A DNA stretch of 64,000 nt from an uncultured Bacteroides sp. (GCA_902168085.1 CABHOP010000022.1:79739-143738); one strand, 5' to 3'; positions 27,764-37,019 are shown, numbered from the stretch's first letter. Notes: generated from the letters alone by a model not told the origin. A program made the numbers and translations.

Positions 27764-27849
27764 CAATACAAGCAAAATTGTACAGTTGGTTTATTATGTG
27801 GAGCAAGCGGTTATAGATTTTTATATCCAGGCCGGAACCAACCGTGAAC

Positions 27850-28155
27850 AACCTAACGCCCGCAATAAACACCTGCCACATGCAATTGTAAAGAGTACTA
27901 CTACCCTATCTCCTTTCTTTACCTTTGTCACTTTCGGAGCCACTTCTTCTACGATGCCCATATACTCATGACCTAGCACCTCATCACGCAATTGTGGCAC
28001 AAAGCCATCATATATATGCAGGTCAGAGCCGCAAATAGCCGTTGTTGATACTTTCAGTACGATATCTTCCGGATGCTCAATACGCGGCAGGGTGCATTAT
28101 CTTCTACACTGATATCAGCTATCTTGTGAAATACTGCTGCTATGATATCTATTAA
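27850..28155 (-). pseudogene. Zinc-dependent alcohol dehydrogenase relic
   Basis: Reading the minus strand from about 28155 gives AAVFHKIADISVEDNA, and after a frameshift near 28085-28095 gives LPRIEHPEDIVLKV, then CGSDLHIYDG, VLGHEYMGIVEEV and KKGDRVVVLFTIACGRC. These are the N-terminal 100 residues of the threonine-dehydrogenase/formaldehyde-dehydrogenase-like zinc ADH family, with the catalytic Cys and His. The expected Met-Lys start is lost (ATC ATA in its place) and the rest, including the Rossmann domain, is gone after CGRC. A dead gene fragment, evidently deleted and shifted. Confidence 0.75.
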
Positions 28156-28384
28156 TGTCCATGAAGGAATAAGGTTATTCTTTATCTGCTTTATAGTGGC
28201 GTTGTATCCGACTGATCCTTTTTGATATAAAACATGGCAGAAGCTATATGCCATCAAAGAACCTAACACTATGTTTTAATATAGGAATAAAAAAGCAAAC
28301 AATCAAATAGCTAAAGACTACCAATATTTTTAAAATCTTATTAGTTTAGACTAGAGAGCTTTTTAAGACATATAGGATAAGTAG

Positions 28385-28906
28385 ATGATATTGCGTGTTG
28401 CGATTTACATATTTTTATTGCTTGTCGCCGATACCTTCGTAACCAGCGCCAAACAGTTACCCAATCGAGGTGTTCACGCGAACATCATTTACCGTTTTAC
28501 AAAATATGTAGACTGGCCTGACAACAAAAAGGCAGGAGAGTTCATTATCGGAATCGTAGGAGAATCTGATGTAAATGAACAACTCATCTTACTTACCCGC
28601 AACAAAAGGGTTGGTAATCAGCCTATTGTTATCAAAACTATCAGGTCAGAAAGTGCAATGGCAAATGTGCATCTGCTATTTATTGCCGAAGATGAAAGCA
28701 GCCACCTGAAGAGAATAGTGTCTGCTACAGAGGGAAAGCCTATTCTTTTAGTGACAGAAAACTATGGATTAATCAGCCGCGGCTCATGTATTAACATGAT
28801 AGTAGTCGGTGATCACCTTAAGCTCGAATTCAATAAAAGAAATATTGAAAAGCGAAACTTGAAAATTGCATCTGAGCTGTTAAGCCTGGGTACAGTAGTT
28901 AATTAA
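28385..28906 (+). CDS. YfiR family (DUF4154) periplasmic protein
   Basis: 173 residues with an N-terminal signal peptide (MILRVAIYIFLLLVADTFVTSA) and the YfiR pattern: ANIIYRFTKYVDWP near 38-51, FIIGIVGES, LLFIAEDES near 98, and a final GSCINMIVVGDHLKLEFN segment. In Pseudomonas YfiR binds and represses the diguanylate cyclase YfiN across the membrane; here no cyclase is present and the next genes are a TonB receptor and a kinase. It is separated from the receptor by two bases, so one operon. Role: periplasmic input to this unit, inferred. Confidence 0.82.
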   Translation: MILRVAIYIFLLLVADTFVTSAKQLPNRGVHANIIYRFTKYVDWPDNKKAGEFIIGIVGESDVNEQLILLTRNKRVGNQPIVIKTIRSESAMANVHLLFIAEDESSHLKRIVSATEGKPILLVTENYGLISRGSCINMIVVGDHLKLEFNKRNIEKRNLKIASELLSLGTVVN

Positions 28907-28908
28907 TA

Positions 28909-31185
28909 ATGTCAATTATGAGAACCATTTTTTCAAAATTGTTCCCCATCATTAGTCTTTGTTTATCGTGGAAGGCTATGGGCCAGGTAGATTCCAACTT
29001 AAACGAAATGACGTTGGAGGAGTTGTTAAAAGTAAAAGTAACAACAGCAACCAAAACGCTTCAAGAGCAGGATATTGCACCAGCAAAAGTGGTACTTATA
29101 TCTAAAGAACAAATTAAGGCCCGAAACTATCAGTCGCTACTGGATCTGCTTTATGACTTACCCGGCTTTAAAATAGATGATAAGATTTATTCGGGGTCCC
29201 GCAATAGCCTAACTATAAGAGGGATACAAGGGCAGCAGAATTTCTTCATCTTACTTGATGGAGTAAAAATATCATCGCCCACAAATGAAGCGTTACCCAT
29301 TATGGAAAACTATCCGCTTCAATTAGCGGAACAGGTAGAAGTAGTATATGGCCCAGCATCTGCCCTATACGGTGCGGATGCTGTTGCCGGTGTAATTAAT
29401 ATTATTACCAAAAAACTACCTACCGACAGGAAATTGAATCTCAACGCAGCTACATCTGTAGGATTGTATGGCTATACTAATAGTACATTATATGCCGCGA
29501 AAAGCTGGAATGAGAACTACGGATTTGTTCTCTCTGGACAATATTATTATGATACGCAACCTGACCTGAGTTCTATCTATAAAGAAGATACACTCCTGAG
29601 TGTCACCCACTACAGTACAGGCATCTTCAACACCATTTTCGGGGAACAAAGACCATCAAAAACTATTACTCCAAAATATGAAGCGCCCACTACTGCATTT
29701 AATATTTATGGTGCATTGCATTTAAATACAACTACAGTCAGCCTCTTTTCAAACTATACCAAAATACCTAATAGCTGGGGAAACAATACACATAATGCTG
29801 TATATAACAAAGATGTGTACATGGCTCAAAGTGTTTCAGGCGTATCGCTTTCAAACCATGAAACTTTTAATAAACTAACTATACACTCTACATTAACAGG
29901 TACGTATTATAGTTTATCCCCCAAGTCAAACTATAAGAATTTGTATAGTGCTATGAACGCTGTTTACAAATACTCCATGTCAGTATCTGCGAAAATTGAA
30001 GAACAGCTGGAATATAATTTTTCAAAAAAAGTAAACGTAATAGGAGGCGTATCGCATGAACGTTTTAGCAGTATTCCGCAAAGTGCCGACCTCGAAAGCC
30101 CTGTAAACCCTGAAATAAATATTGAAGGTACTTATGCCGGAACATCCACTTACTATCGGCCTCAGGGTATACCCGCCCAATTTTATCATATAAACTATCA
30201 TAATAGTGGTGCATATATACAAGGCCAATACACTATGACACCAAAGCTCAACTTCACCCTTGGGGCCAGGTATGATTATAACTCCAGGTATAAAGAAACT
30301 TTTAATCCACGGTTGGGTATTGTATTTAAGGCATCATCCCATACTACTATAAAAGCCCTTTACGGATCAGCATTTATGGCGCCTCCCCCTTCTACAGCAT
30401 TTGTAGTATATGGCACATTTAATACCGCGGACTCAGGCAAAACATATACCTCTTCTTTTCTGCATCTTGCCAACCCGAAGTTGGGTCCGATACGCTCTCA
30501 GAATATTGAACTCAGCGTCAACCATTACCTGACAAATAACTTTTCTATAAGCCTAGAAGGATATTTCACACAGCTTTCGGGGCTATTCACATTTGCAGAT
30601 GACAACCAGACGACGCGTCTCTATAACAATAGTTTCCTGGGAATACCAGTTGACTACGTAGAAGTATTTGTTAACGGAGGCACGCAGCGGAACTATGGCG
30701 GCACTTTACAATTGAACTATAAAAGCTCAATAGGCAACTTCTTCTTTAACTCTTATTTGTATGCCAACTATGTAAATGGCTACCGATATGATTTTTCCGG
30801 CCTAAACAACGAATATCATACAGAGCTGCCATTTATATCGCCGTTCAGTGTTCAGGCAGGCATAGACGGGAAAATCGGAAAGTTTCAATTTTCGCCAAGG
30901 ATTATCATTATGAGCCGGCAGAACTTACCGGGAATTAGCGATACGATAGGAACAACGATTAAACTGCAAACAATTCCGGGCTATGCATTACTCAACCTCA
31001 CATTACGATATCAAGCAGCCAAAAAGCTATCTGTGTTTTCTAATATATCGAATGTACTGAACCAAAAGTATAGGGCGGTAAGCTATAATATGGACCTGAA
31101 AAAAGAAAATACAGATGTACTACACGGACAACCTCAAGACCCGATCAGATTTTTAGTAGGCCTGAGCTTGTCCATACAAGACTAA
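28909..31185 (+). CDS. TonB-dependent outer-membrane receptor
   Basis: 758 residues: signal peptide, plug domain from about 35 (EMTLEELLKVKVTTATKT, typical TonB-box side of YfiR-linked receptors), GIQGQQNFFILLDGVKI near 105, VEVVYGPASALYGADAVAGVINIITKK near 145-170 is the diagnostic plug signature, then a 22-strand barrel with a final aromatic LVGLSLSIQD. Ligand uptake is energised by TonB. Genetic linkage to YfiR and a kinase suggests a signalling or substrate-sensing role. Starts only two bases after yfiR and ends seven bases before the kinase. Confidence 0.9.
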   Translation: MSIMRTIFSKLFPIISLCLSWKAMGQVDSNLNEMTLEELLKVKVTTATKTLQEQDIAPAKVVLISKEQIKARNYQSLLDLLYDLPGFKIDDKIYSGSRNSLTIRGIQGQQNFFILLDGVKISSPTNEALPIMENYPLQLAEQVEVVYGPASALYGADAVAGVINIITKKLPTDRKLNLNAATSVGLYGYTNSTLYAAKSWNENYGFVLSGQYYYDTQPDLSSIYKEDTLLSVTHYSTGIFNTIFGEQRPSKTITPKYEAPTTAFNIYGALHLNTTTVSLFSNYTKIPNSWGNNTHNAVYNKDVYMAQSVSGVSLSNHETFNKLTIHSTLTGTYYSLSPKSNYKNLYSAMNAVYKYSMSVSAKIEEQLEYNFSKKVNVIGGVSHERFSSIPQSADLESPVNPEINIEGTYAGTSTYYRPQGIPAQFYHINYHNSGAYIQGQYTMTPKLNFTLGARYDYNSRYKETFNPRLGIVFKASSHTTIKALYGSAFMAPPPSTAFVVYGTFNTADSGKTYTSSFLHLANPKLGPIRSQNIELSVNHYLTNNFSISLEGYFTQLSGLFTFADDNQTTRLYNNSFLGIPVDYVEVFVNGGTQRNYGGTLQLNYKSSIGNFFFNSYLYANYVNGYRYDFSGLNNEYHTELPFISPFSVQAGIDGKIGKFQFSPRIIIMSRQNLPGISDTIGTTIKLQTIPGYALLNLTLRYQAAKKLSVFSNISNVLNQKYRAVSYNMDLKKENTDVLHGQPQDPIRFLVGLSLSIQD

Positions 31186-31192
31186 ACTAATT

Positions 31193-32824
31193 ATGAAGGC
31201 AAGTTTAAAAAAACGTGTTTGGTTAAGCTTTCTTACGCTAGTATTGCTTTTTATCGTAAATGGCCTTATCACCATCAGCGCAGTTCATAATATTCAAAAA
31301 CTATCGCATCGTATTTCTACCAGTGTCGACCCGGCAGAAACACTTTTGCATTCTTTCAAATCATTGCTGATAGAATCTAAAATGTATGCAACCAACTGGG
31401 TCTTCCTACGCTCGAACGATGAGGACAAGAAAGCATTAAAAAAAATGCATTCAGAGGATTATCCAAAATTAAAATCTGCCCTCAACAACTTATTGCCTGA
31501 ATTAAACAACGATACCATAACCAATGGCTTGAAGAATATTTTTTCAGAATTCGAATCGCTCATAAAGGTTGAAGAAGATATCATGCAGCAGCTCGATGAG
31601 TTTTCGGATTATGATGACCCGGTAAAAAAAATAATGGCCGAGCAAACTATCGAATATGAAATCATTCCGCGAACTGCTAAAATACTGAAGGAACTGGAAA
31701 CTGTTTCACTTATTGCACACAATATTGAAGTAGCCAGCGATTCGAGAAGAGAAAAATCATCTGACAATCTTACTTTTTTTATTATTGCATTGTCCATTTC
31801 TGTAATCATCATAGGCATCGTGTTATCTGCATTGTTCAGCAGGTCGATAACAAACCCAATTAACCAAATTGAAGCTATTATATGGGATTTAGGAAAGGGG
31901 CTGGCAAACAAAGTTACTTATAAGGGTGCGGATGAGGAGATTGACCAAATGATACAATCGGTAAACAATCTATCGGATAAAATACAGGAAACTGCTGCTT
32001 TTGCAGTAGCTATAGGGAACAGAAACTATACAGTCCCGTATTTACCATTGAGCGATGGAGACAAATTAGGCAAAGCACTACTGACGATGCGCGATAACAT
32101 TCGCACAAGTGAAGAAGAATTACTTAAAACTACTTCCAGCCTGATACAACGCAACAAGGCACTTGAGCAATACACGTTTATCGTTTCTCATAACTTACGG
32201 GCACCAGTGGCAACAATAATTGGCCTGGCAGAACTGTTGCCTGCAGACCAGGTAGAGGATAAAGACGCATCAGTGATATTACAGGGCGTAAAAGAAGCCG
32301 CCCAAAAACTGGATAGGGTTATTCATGACCTCAATCGCATACTGGAAGTGAGACAACAGGTTTATGAAGGTTCAGAAAAGGTTTCCCTTTCCAGGATAGC
32401 AGAAGATACGAAACAGTTATTTCAAAATATCATACAACAGGAAGGCATCATTTTAGAATGGGATTTTTCGCAAATAGATACAATCAACAGCGTTAAAAGT
32501 TATATAGAAAGTATTTTTTACAACATCATATCCAACAGTATAAAATACAGGCGTGCCGATGTGGTTTTAAAAATCGACATACAGAGCCAACTGAAAAAGG
32601 ATAAAATAATATTATCATTCACAGATAATGGCAAAGGAATCGACACTGAAAAGAATAGCGAAAAACTCTTTCGCCTCTATGAACGGTTTGATACTTCTAT
32701 TGAAGGAAAAGGCATGGGTATGTATATGATGAAGGCACAAGTAGATAGCCTGAATGGAAATATAGCTGTACAAAGTGCTTTAGATAAGGGAACTCAAATA
32801 ACAATAGAGCTACCGCTCACTTAG
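31193..32824 (+). CDS. Membrane sensor histidine kinase with helical periplasmic domain
   Basis: 543 residues: two membrane segments (about 9-30 and 197-218) flanking a 165-residue helical sensor of the CHASE3/four-helix type, a HAMP-like segment (SRSITNPINQIE near 222), a second linker, HisKA with VSHNLRAPVATI near 330 (phospho-His), and HATPase with DNGKGID and GKGMGMYM near 500. Third gene of the YfiR-receptor operon, so the likely partner of that periplasmic signal. No receiver gene is in the operon; the REC-Crp and REC-kinase genes downstream on the other strand are candidates. Confidence 0.88.
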   Translation: MKASLKKRVWLSFLTLVLLFIVNGLITISAVHNIQKLSHRISTSVDPAETLLHSFKSLLIESKMYATNWVFLRSNDEDKKALKKMHSEDYPKLKSALNNLLPELNNDTITNGLKNIFSEFESLIKVEEDIMQQLDEFSDYDDPVKKIMAEQTIEYEIIPRTAKILKELETVSLIAHNIEVASDSRREKSSDNLTFFIIALSISVIIIGIVLSALFSRSITNPINQIEAIIWDLGKGLANKVTYKGADEEIDQMIQSVNNLSDKIQETAAFAVAIGNRNYTVPYLPLSDGDKLGKALLTMRDNIRTSEEELLKTTSSLIQRNKALEQYTFIVSHNLRAPVATIIGLAELLPADQVEDKDASVILQGVKEAAQKLDRVIHDLNRILEVRQQVYEGSEKVSLSRIAEDTKQLFQNIIQQEGIILEWDFSQIDTINSVKSYIESIFYNIISNSIKYRRADVVLKIDIQSQLKKDKIILSFTDNGKGIDTEKNSEKLFRLYERFDTSIEGKGMGMYMMKAQVDSLNGNIAVQSALDKGTQITIELPLT

Positions 32825-32831
32825 ATTTCCA

Positions 32832-33107
32832 TTAAACAACTTTACTCAATACTTTTCCTAACGCTTTGCTGGTATTTGTAGGCTGTTGTAATGAAACATC
32901 TATCCAATCTGTATCCTGAAACTTTACAATTATCTCCTCTCCGAATTGTGTGATGCATCTGTAGATGTTGCCATTGGTCGTTTTTAAAATATAAACATCA
33001 AAAAAGGTTTTAAATCCGCACAGGATATACATAAGCCTTTCATGAACAATAAACGGCATAGCAGCGGTACTAGGTAATAATGTTTTGGTCTGTGTCACCC
33101 TTTGCAT
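32832..33107 (-). CDS. Small hypothetical protein
   Basis: 91 residues, mixed beta/alpha composition, no signal peptide, two cysteines apart (residues 30 and 51). No family recognised. It converges with the kinase gene seven bases away and follows the REC-Crp gene with 131 bases between them. Codon and amino-acid content look coding. Confidence 0.45.
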   Translation of the reverse strand: MQRVTQTKTLLPSTAAMPFIVHERLMYILCGFKTFFDVYILKTTNGNIYRCITQFGEEIIVKFQDTDWIDVSLQQPTNTSKALGKVLSKVV

Positions 33108-33238
33108 ATTGCAATGTTTTGGATAGTGATATATTGCAAAGATGTAGTAACCACGGGCACATTACAATGACAGTCATCAACCCGCAGAAGATTGCGGTCA
33201 ATCATTTACTATTCAAAATCAGGAAGTAGTTGAAATGA

Positions 33239-34297
33239 TCAATTCAGCATATTAACCAGTTTGGGTTCATTAAGTATGATAATATTGCCTTGTTGAATAT
33301 CAATAATTTTTTCATCCCGGAAATCACCTAAGGTCCTGATAAACGATTCTTTCGCAGTACCTGCAATACTTGCCAGGCTATCTCGGTCTACATCTATCAC
33401 CACCTGCTTATCGTCCGATGTTTTATATTTCTTATATATCATAAGCAGCGTATTAGCTACTTTTTTCCGCAATGAGCTATAAGCCAGCTGTAGTAGCTGT
33501 TGCTTCTTCTCTTCAATATTACCTGCCAGAAGCTGTAAAAACTTCATCAGAACTTCTTTATCATTATTGAGCAAAACATCGAATTCCTTTTTAGGGATAA
33601 CAACAATTTCCGAATCTTCAATAGTTTCTGCAGATTCCTGATATTTATTCCCTTCAATTAAAGCAGCATAGCCAAAAAACTCTCCCTTACCATATAAACT
33701 GGTGGTAAATTGCTTGCCTTCTTCATTGACCTTATATTCCTTGATGGTTCCGTTCTGTATATAAAAAAGGTGCGCAGGGTGGCTTTTGGCAGAATAGATA
33801 GTGACCCCCTTATTGTACATATTCGGCTCATAGTCCGCAATAAGTTTATCCAATGCCTCTTTCCCCTGAATTTTATTTACCAGAGTTTTAAGTCCTTGTA
33901 TGCCTCCGGAAAATTTTGATTCCAGAATAGCTGCCTTTTTCAGCCTTTGTTCAACAGCAGTAAGCAGTTCCGTATCGTTGAAGGGTTTTGTAATGTAATC
34001 GTCGGCACCGTATTCCATACCTTTTCTTATCTCATCGCGTTCCGTTTTTGCACTTAAGAATATAAATGGAATATGCTGGGTTTGGGGGTTTTTCTGCAGC
34101 ACATTAATGACACCATAACCATCCATTACAGGCATCAGTATATCACATATGATAATGTCCGGTTTATGTTCGATAGCAATAGCAACACCTTCTCTACCAT
34201 TTTCGGCTGTCAATACTTTATAGTTGGCAAACTCTAATGTTTCGGCGGTATTTTTTCTCAGGTCAGCGTTGTCTTCAATTAGTAATATTGTTTTCAT
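33239..34297 (-). CDS. Response regulator fused to a Crp/Fnr DNA-binding module (paralogue)
   Basis: 352 residues with the same plan as 15756-16826: receiver 1-120 (IIICDILMPVMDG, acceptor Asp near 52; KPFND), cNMP-like beta-roll about 150-260, and Crp helix-turn-helix with recognition helix GTAKESFIRTL near 322. The Glu/Arg pair for TGA..TCA reading is kept. The beta-roll segment GKGEFFGYAALIEG has no Crp-type arginine for cyclic nucleotide. Its ATG overlaps the stop of the REC-kinase upstream (ATGA), which makes that kinase the probable phospho-donor. Confidence 0.88.
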   Translation of the reverse strand: MKTILLIEDNADLRKNTAETLEFANYKVLTAENGREGVAIAIEHKPDIIICDILMPVMDGYGVINVLQKNPQTQHIPFIFLSAKTERDEIRKGMEYGADDYITKPFNDTELLTAVEQRLKKAAILESKFSGGIQGLKTLVNKIQGKEALDKLIADYEPNMYNKGVTIYSAKSHPAHLFYIQNGTIKEYKVNEEGKQFTTSLYGKGEFFGYAALIEGNKYQESAETIEDSEIVVIPKKEFDVLLNNDKEVLMKFLQLLAGNIEEKKQQLLQLAYSSLRKKVANTLLMIYKKYKTSDDKQVVIDVDRDSLASIAGTAKESFIRTLGDFRDEKIIDIQQGNIIILNEPKLVNMLN

Positions 34298-35448
34298 GTC
34301 AAATTCTGTTTGGGCAATGAAATATGAAATTCTGTCCCTACATTAAGTTGGCTTTTATACTGTATTTTCCCGTTCATAAGTTCAACATACTTTGCCACAA
34401 TGTATAATCCAAGCCCTGTGCCCTGAATGCTAACTGCATTATCGCCTCTGAAAAACCGTTCAAACAAATGTTTTTGGTCTACTTCAGATATACCGATGCC
34501 ATTATCTTTAACTGTTAACGTATACTCAGATGCTGTGTTGCTGGTCTTAACCTCAATAACAGAACCGGCTTTTGAAAATTTAATTGCATTAGAAAGTAGG
34601 TTGACCAGTATATTTCTGTACAAAGAAACAGACGTAACTACAGATGGGCTACCTTGGTGTGAATACCGGATAACATGGTCGGCGGCGATAGTGGAATTCA
34701 TGTCGGTGATGATAGTTTCTGTCAGTTTCAGAATATCTACATCTGAATACTGTACATGCGTTTGACCATCTTCCAGTTTGCTAACAGAAAGAAAATCGTT
34801 TAAAATTTCTGTAAGTGCCGAAACGGAAGACCTGATACGACTAATATGTTCGTCTCTCTTTTCCTGCTCTTCTGTTTTAGTATATTTAGAAAGCAGGTTG
34901 ATAGACGACAGAATAATACTAAGCGGTGTACGAAATTCATGAGATGCAAAAGACACAAACCGGGACTTTATTTCTCCAAGCTCCATTTCCTTTTTAAGCG
35001 CCTCGTTGAGCAATAATGTACGCTCGTAAACCTTGTGTTCTAATTCAGCATGCAGGCCAAGGATAACTTCTTTTGAAATAGGCTTAACGATGTAGTCAAC
35101 AACATACTGGCTAGAAAAAGCCCGCTCCTTATCCTTGATATTGGGGGATGATGAAACTATTAATATCCGGTACTTATCTCTTATTTCATTCTCCAGTTGA
35201 TTAAAATGCTCCAGGAACTCCCAACCATTCATATCGGGCATGTTAATGTCCAAAAAAATGAGCTGAAGGCCATCGTCAGTACTTTTGTTTTCCTGAATAT
35301 GTTTAAGAACTGTTATAGCGGAGTCCACCAGGATGACCTCCTGGGCAAAGTCATATTTCTTGATAAACTTTTCTGCGATAATGCGGTCTACATCCGTATC
35401 ATCTATTACAATTACCCGCTTGTATTTATAGCTCTTATTCTGATCCAA
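34294..35448 (-). CDS. REC-histidine kinase hybrid
   Basis: 384 residues: receiver at 10-130 (VIVIDDTDVDR and FLDINMPDMNG near 65-70, acceptor Asp near 70; KPI lysine near 120), then HisKA with SFASHEFRTPLSI near 166 (phospho-His) and HATPase with DNGIGISE and GTGLGLYIV near 355. No membrane segment. A receiver-first kinase is a common relay component. It overlaps the downstream REC-Crp gene and is 98 bases downstream of the PAS kinase gene, suggesting one signalling operon. Confidence 0.9.
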   Translation of the reverse strand: MDQNKSYKYKRVIVIDDTDVDRIIAEKFIKKYDFAQEVILVDSAITVLKHIQENKSTDDGLQLIFLDINMPDMNGWEFLEHFNQLENEIRDKYRILIVSSSPNIKDKERAFSSQYVVDYIVKPISKEVILGLHAELEHKVYERTLLLNEALKKEMELGEIKSRFVSFASHEFRTPLSIILSSINLLSKYTKTEEQEKRDEHISRIRSSVSALTEILNDFLSVSKLEDGQTHVQYSDVDILKLTETIITDMNSTIAADHVIRYSHQGSPSVVTSVSLYRNILVNLLSNAIKFSKAGSVIEVKTSNTASEYTLTVKDNGIGISEVDQKHLFERFFRGDNAVSIQGTGLGLYIVAKYVELMNGKIQYKSQLNVGTEFHISLPKQNLT

Positions 35449-35546
35449 TTCTTATGTTTATTCAAGTGACCTTCTAAAATTACATATAAATATAATTTTT
35501 TCGAGTTGCAGGAATTTCCTCTTTACACGCAATGTATGCTGCATTG

Positions 35547-36659
35547 TTATGCAGCGTTGGGTATTTCTACTTCAAATACAGTTCCCTCCCCTAGCTCAGA
35601 CTGCACTTGTATCGTTCCTTTCAATTTTTCTACCGTATCTTTTACCATATACAAACCAAGACCTGAGCCTGATACATCGGCTGATATGCGAAAGAACATG
35701 TCGAATATCTTTTGCAAATTTTCCTTTCCAATCCCTATACCATTGTCCCTTACTATAATCTTGGCATAGCCGGGCGATAAAGCAATATGTACCTCTACCA
35801 CAGGCGCAGATGATTGAGGATTATAATACCGGCACGCGTTGGAGATAAGATTATTCAATATAGTGACTATCCCGTTTGAGTTGGAATAAAAAGGGGCATC
35901 GCCTACTATTTCAGTTTTAATAGCAACATTTGAAACATGTCCATTCATGAATCTTAAATTGCTGACCACGTCATCCAGCAATTCTTTAAACTCTATTTGT
36001 TCAATCTTATCTCCAGCTTTTACATTCTTTGAATAACTAAGGATATCCTGAATAAATCTGTCAAGTTTATTTACACTTGTTTTTATCAGGGAAAAACTAT
36101 TTAGCACCTCGGTGTCAGACACTTCCAGTTCTGAATAATTGATGATTCCCAGTATGGATGCCAATGGTGCCCTCAGATCGTGAGCTACACCATATACAAA
36201 CTTATCAAGCTGCTCATTGGCTTTTCTCAATTCTTCATTATGCTTTTTCAGATTTTCTTCTTTATCAATATACTTTGTGATATCGTGCCATGTCACAATT
36301 ACGCCTTCTACTGCAGGGTCGTTCAACGCGTTTTTAAACGCGCATTCGCACCACATGTATTGACCATTCCCTTTTCTGATTCTGCATACCGCTTTTTGTG
36401 GCATTTCCCCAGTGTAGCTAGTATTCTGAATACGCTCTAAAAATGGTTTGATATCGTCGGGGTGCACGATATTTTTTATATGTATACCGGTTATTTCTTC
36501 TTGTAAATAATCCAAAGCTTGCATTACAGAATTATTTGCAAATAGTATAGTCATATCTTCATCTACAATAACAGCCATACCAGGTAAACAATTCAATAGC
36601 CAATGGTTTTCATATTTTGCAGCTGCATCTCTCATATTATCCGGCAAGTTTAAAAGCAT
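35547..36659 (-). CDS. PAS sensor histidine kinase
   Basis: 370 residues: PAS domain about 25-135 (GMAVIVDEDMTILFANN, then PAC WCECAFKN), a coiled-coil helix, HisKA with VAHDLRAPLASI near 160 (phospho-His), and HATPase with DNGIGIGKENLQ and GSGLGLYMV near 335. Soluble. First gene of a three-gene signalling operon with the REC-kinase and the REC-Crp regulator. A TTGAT-TTAG-GTCAA box lies 52 bases upstream of the start, which suggests feedback by the Crp-family output. Confidence 0.9.
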   Translation of the reverse strand: MLLNLPDNMRDAAAKYENHWLLNCLPGMAVIVDEDMTILFANNSVMQALDYLQEEITGIHIKNIVHPDDIKPFLERIQNTSYTGEMPQKAVCRIRKGNGQYMWCECAFKNALNDPAVEGVIVTWHDITKYIDKEENLKKHNEELRKANEQLDKFVYGVAHDLRAPLASILGIINYSELEVSDTEVLNSFSLIKTSVNKLDRFIQDILSYSKNVKAGDKIEQIEFKELLDDVVSNLRFMNGHVSNVAIKTEIVGDAPFYSNSNGIVTILNNLISNACRYYNPQSSAPVVEVHIALSPGYAKIIVRDNGIGIGKENLQKIFDMFFRISADVSGSGLGLYMVKDTVEKLKGTIQVQSELGEGTVFEVEIPNAA

Positions 36660-36710
36660 ACATGAAAAAACTTAATGATACAAAGTAAAGCTGAAACAAT
36701 GAAAAAGGAA

Positions 36711-36724
36711 TTGATTTAGGTCAA
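36711..36724. promoter_or_regulatory. Fnr/Crp-type operator before the PAS kinase operon
   Basis: TTGATTTAGGTCAA: TTGAT-N4-(G/A)TCAA, one mismatch from the palindromic consensus. Lies 52 bases upstream of the minus-strand kinase start. Confidence 0.5.
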
Positions 36725-36872
36725 TCCCCGACTTATTACGATCAATCGCCCCACCTCAATTCTTCCAATATTCAATACGGTTTTCTATGAGTTTATTGCT
36801 ATGGTGCGTGTTTGAATTCTTTAACCTTAGGCAAGCCGCCATGCGTGTTCCATAATGTAGCTTAATAAAAAA

Positions 36873-36964
36873 GCCGGCTTGAGAACAAGCCAGCCCCTAT
36901 AAACCCTATCACCATGAAAACTTCTTTATTAGAATTTCTTTTGATTTTCTACTGCAAAGGTTAG
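36873..36964 (+). ncRNA. Stem-loop with short leader-like reading frame
   Basis: GCCGGCTT (36873-36880) pairs with AAGCCAGC (36887-36894) with one mismatch around a six-base loop, followed by a frame MKTSLLEFLLIFYCKG (ATG 36914, stop 36962-36964) and no clear ribosome site. This looks like an RNA leader element or a small-protein gene ahead of the nos region; I cannot identify it with a known family. Confidence 0.3.
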
Positions 36965-36984
36965 GCAAGATTTACTTAAATACA

Positions 36985-36998
36985 TTGATTAAAATCAT
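36985..36998. promoter_or_regulatory. Fnr/Crp-type operator (first of a tandem pair)
   Basis: TTGATTAAAATCAT, near-perfect TTGAT-N4-ATCAA. Its centre is 21 bases from the centre of the next site, so the pair is on one face of the helix. Confidence 0.55.
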
Positions 36999-37005
36999 TA
37001 CAAGA

Positions 37006-37019
37006 TTGATGGTTATCAA
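37006..37019. promoter_or_regulatory. Fnr/Crp-type operator (second of a tandem pair)
   Basis: TTGATGGTTATCAA, an exact TTGAT-N4-ATCAA palindrome, the best match in the window. Confidence 0.65.

Noticed and set aside
28054..28269. 71-codon minus-strand frame
   Set aside because: Its middle holds part of the alcohol dehydrogenase relic; as a frame it is not a gene of its own.
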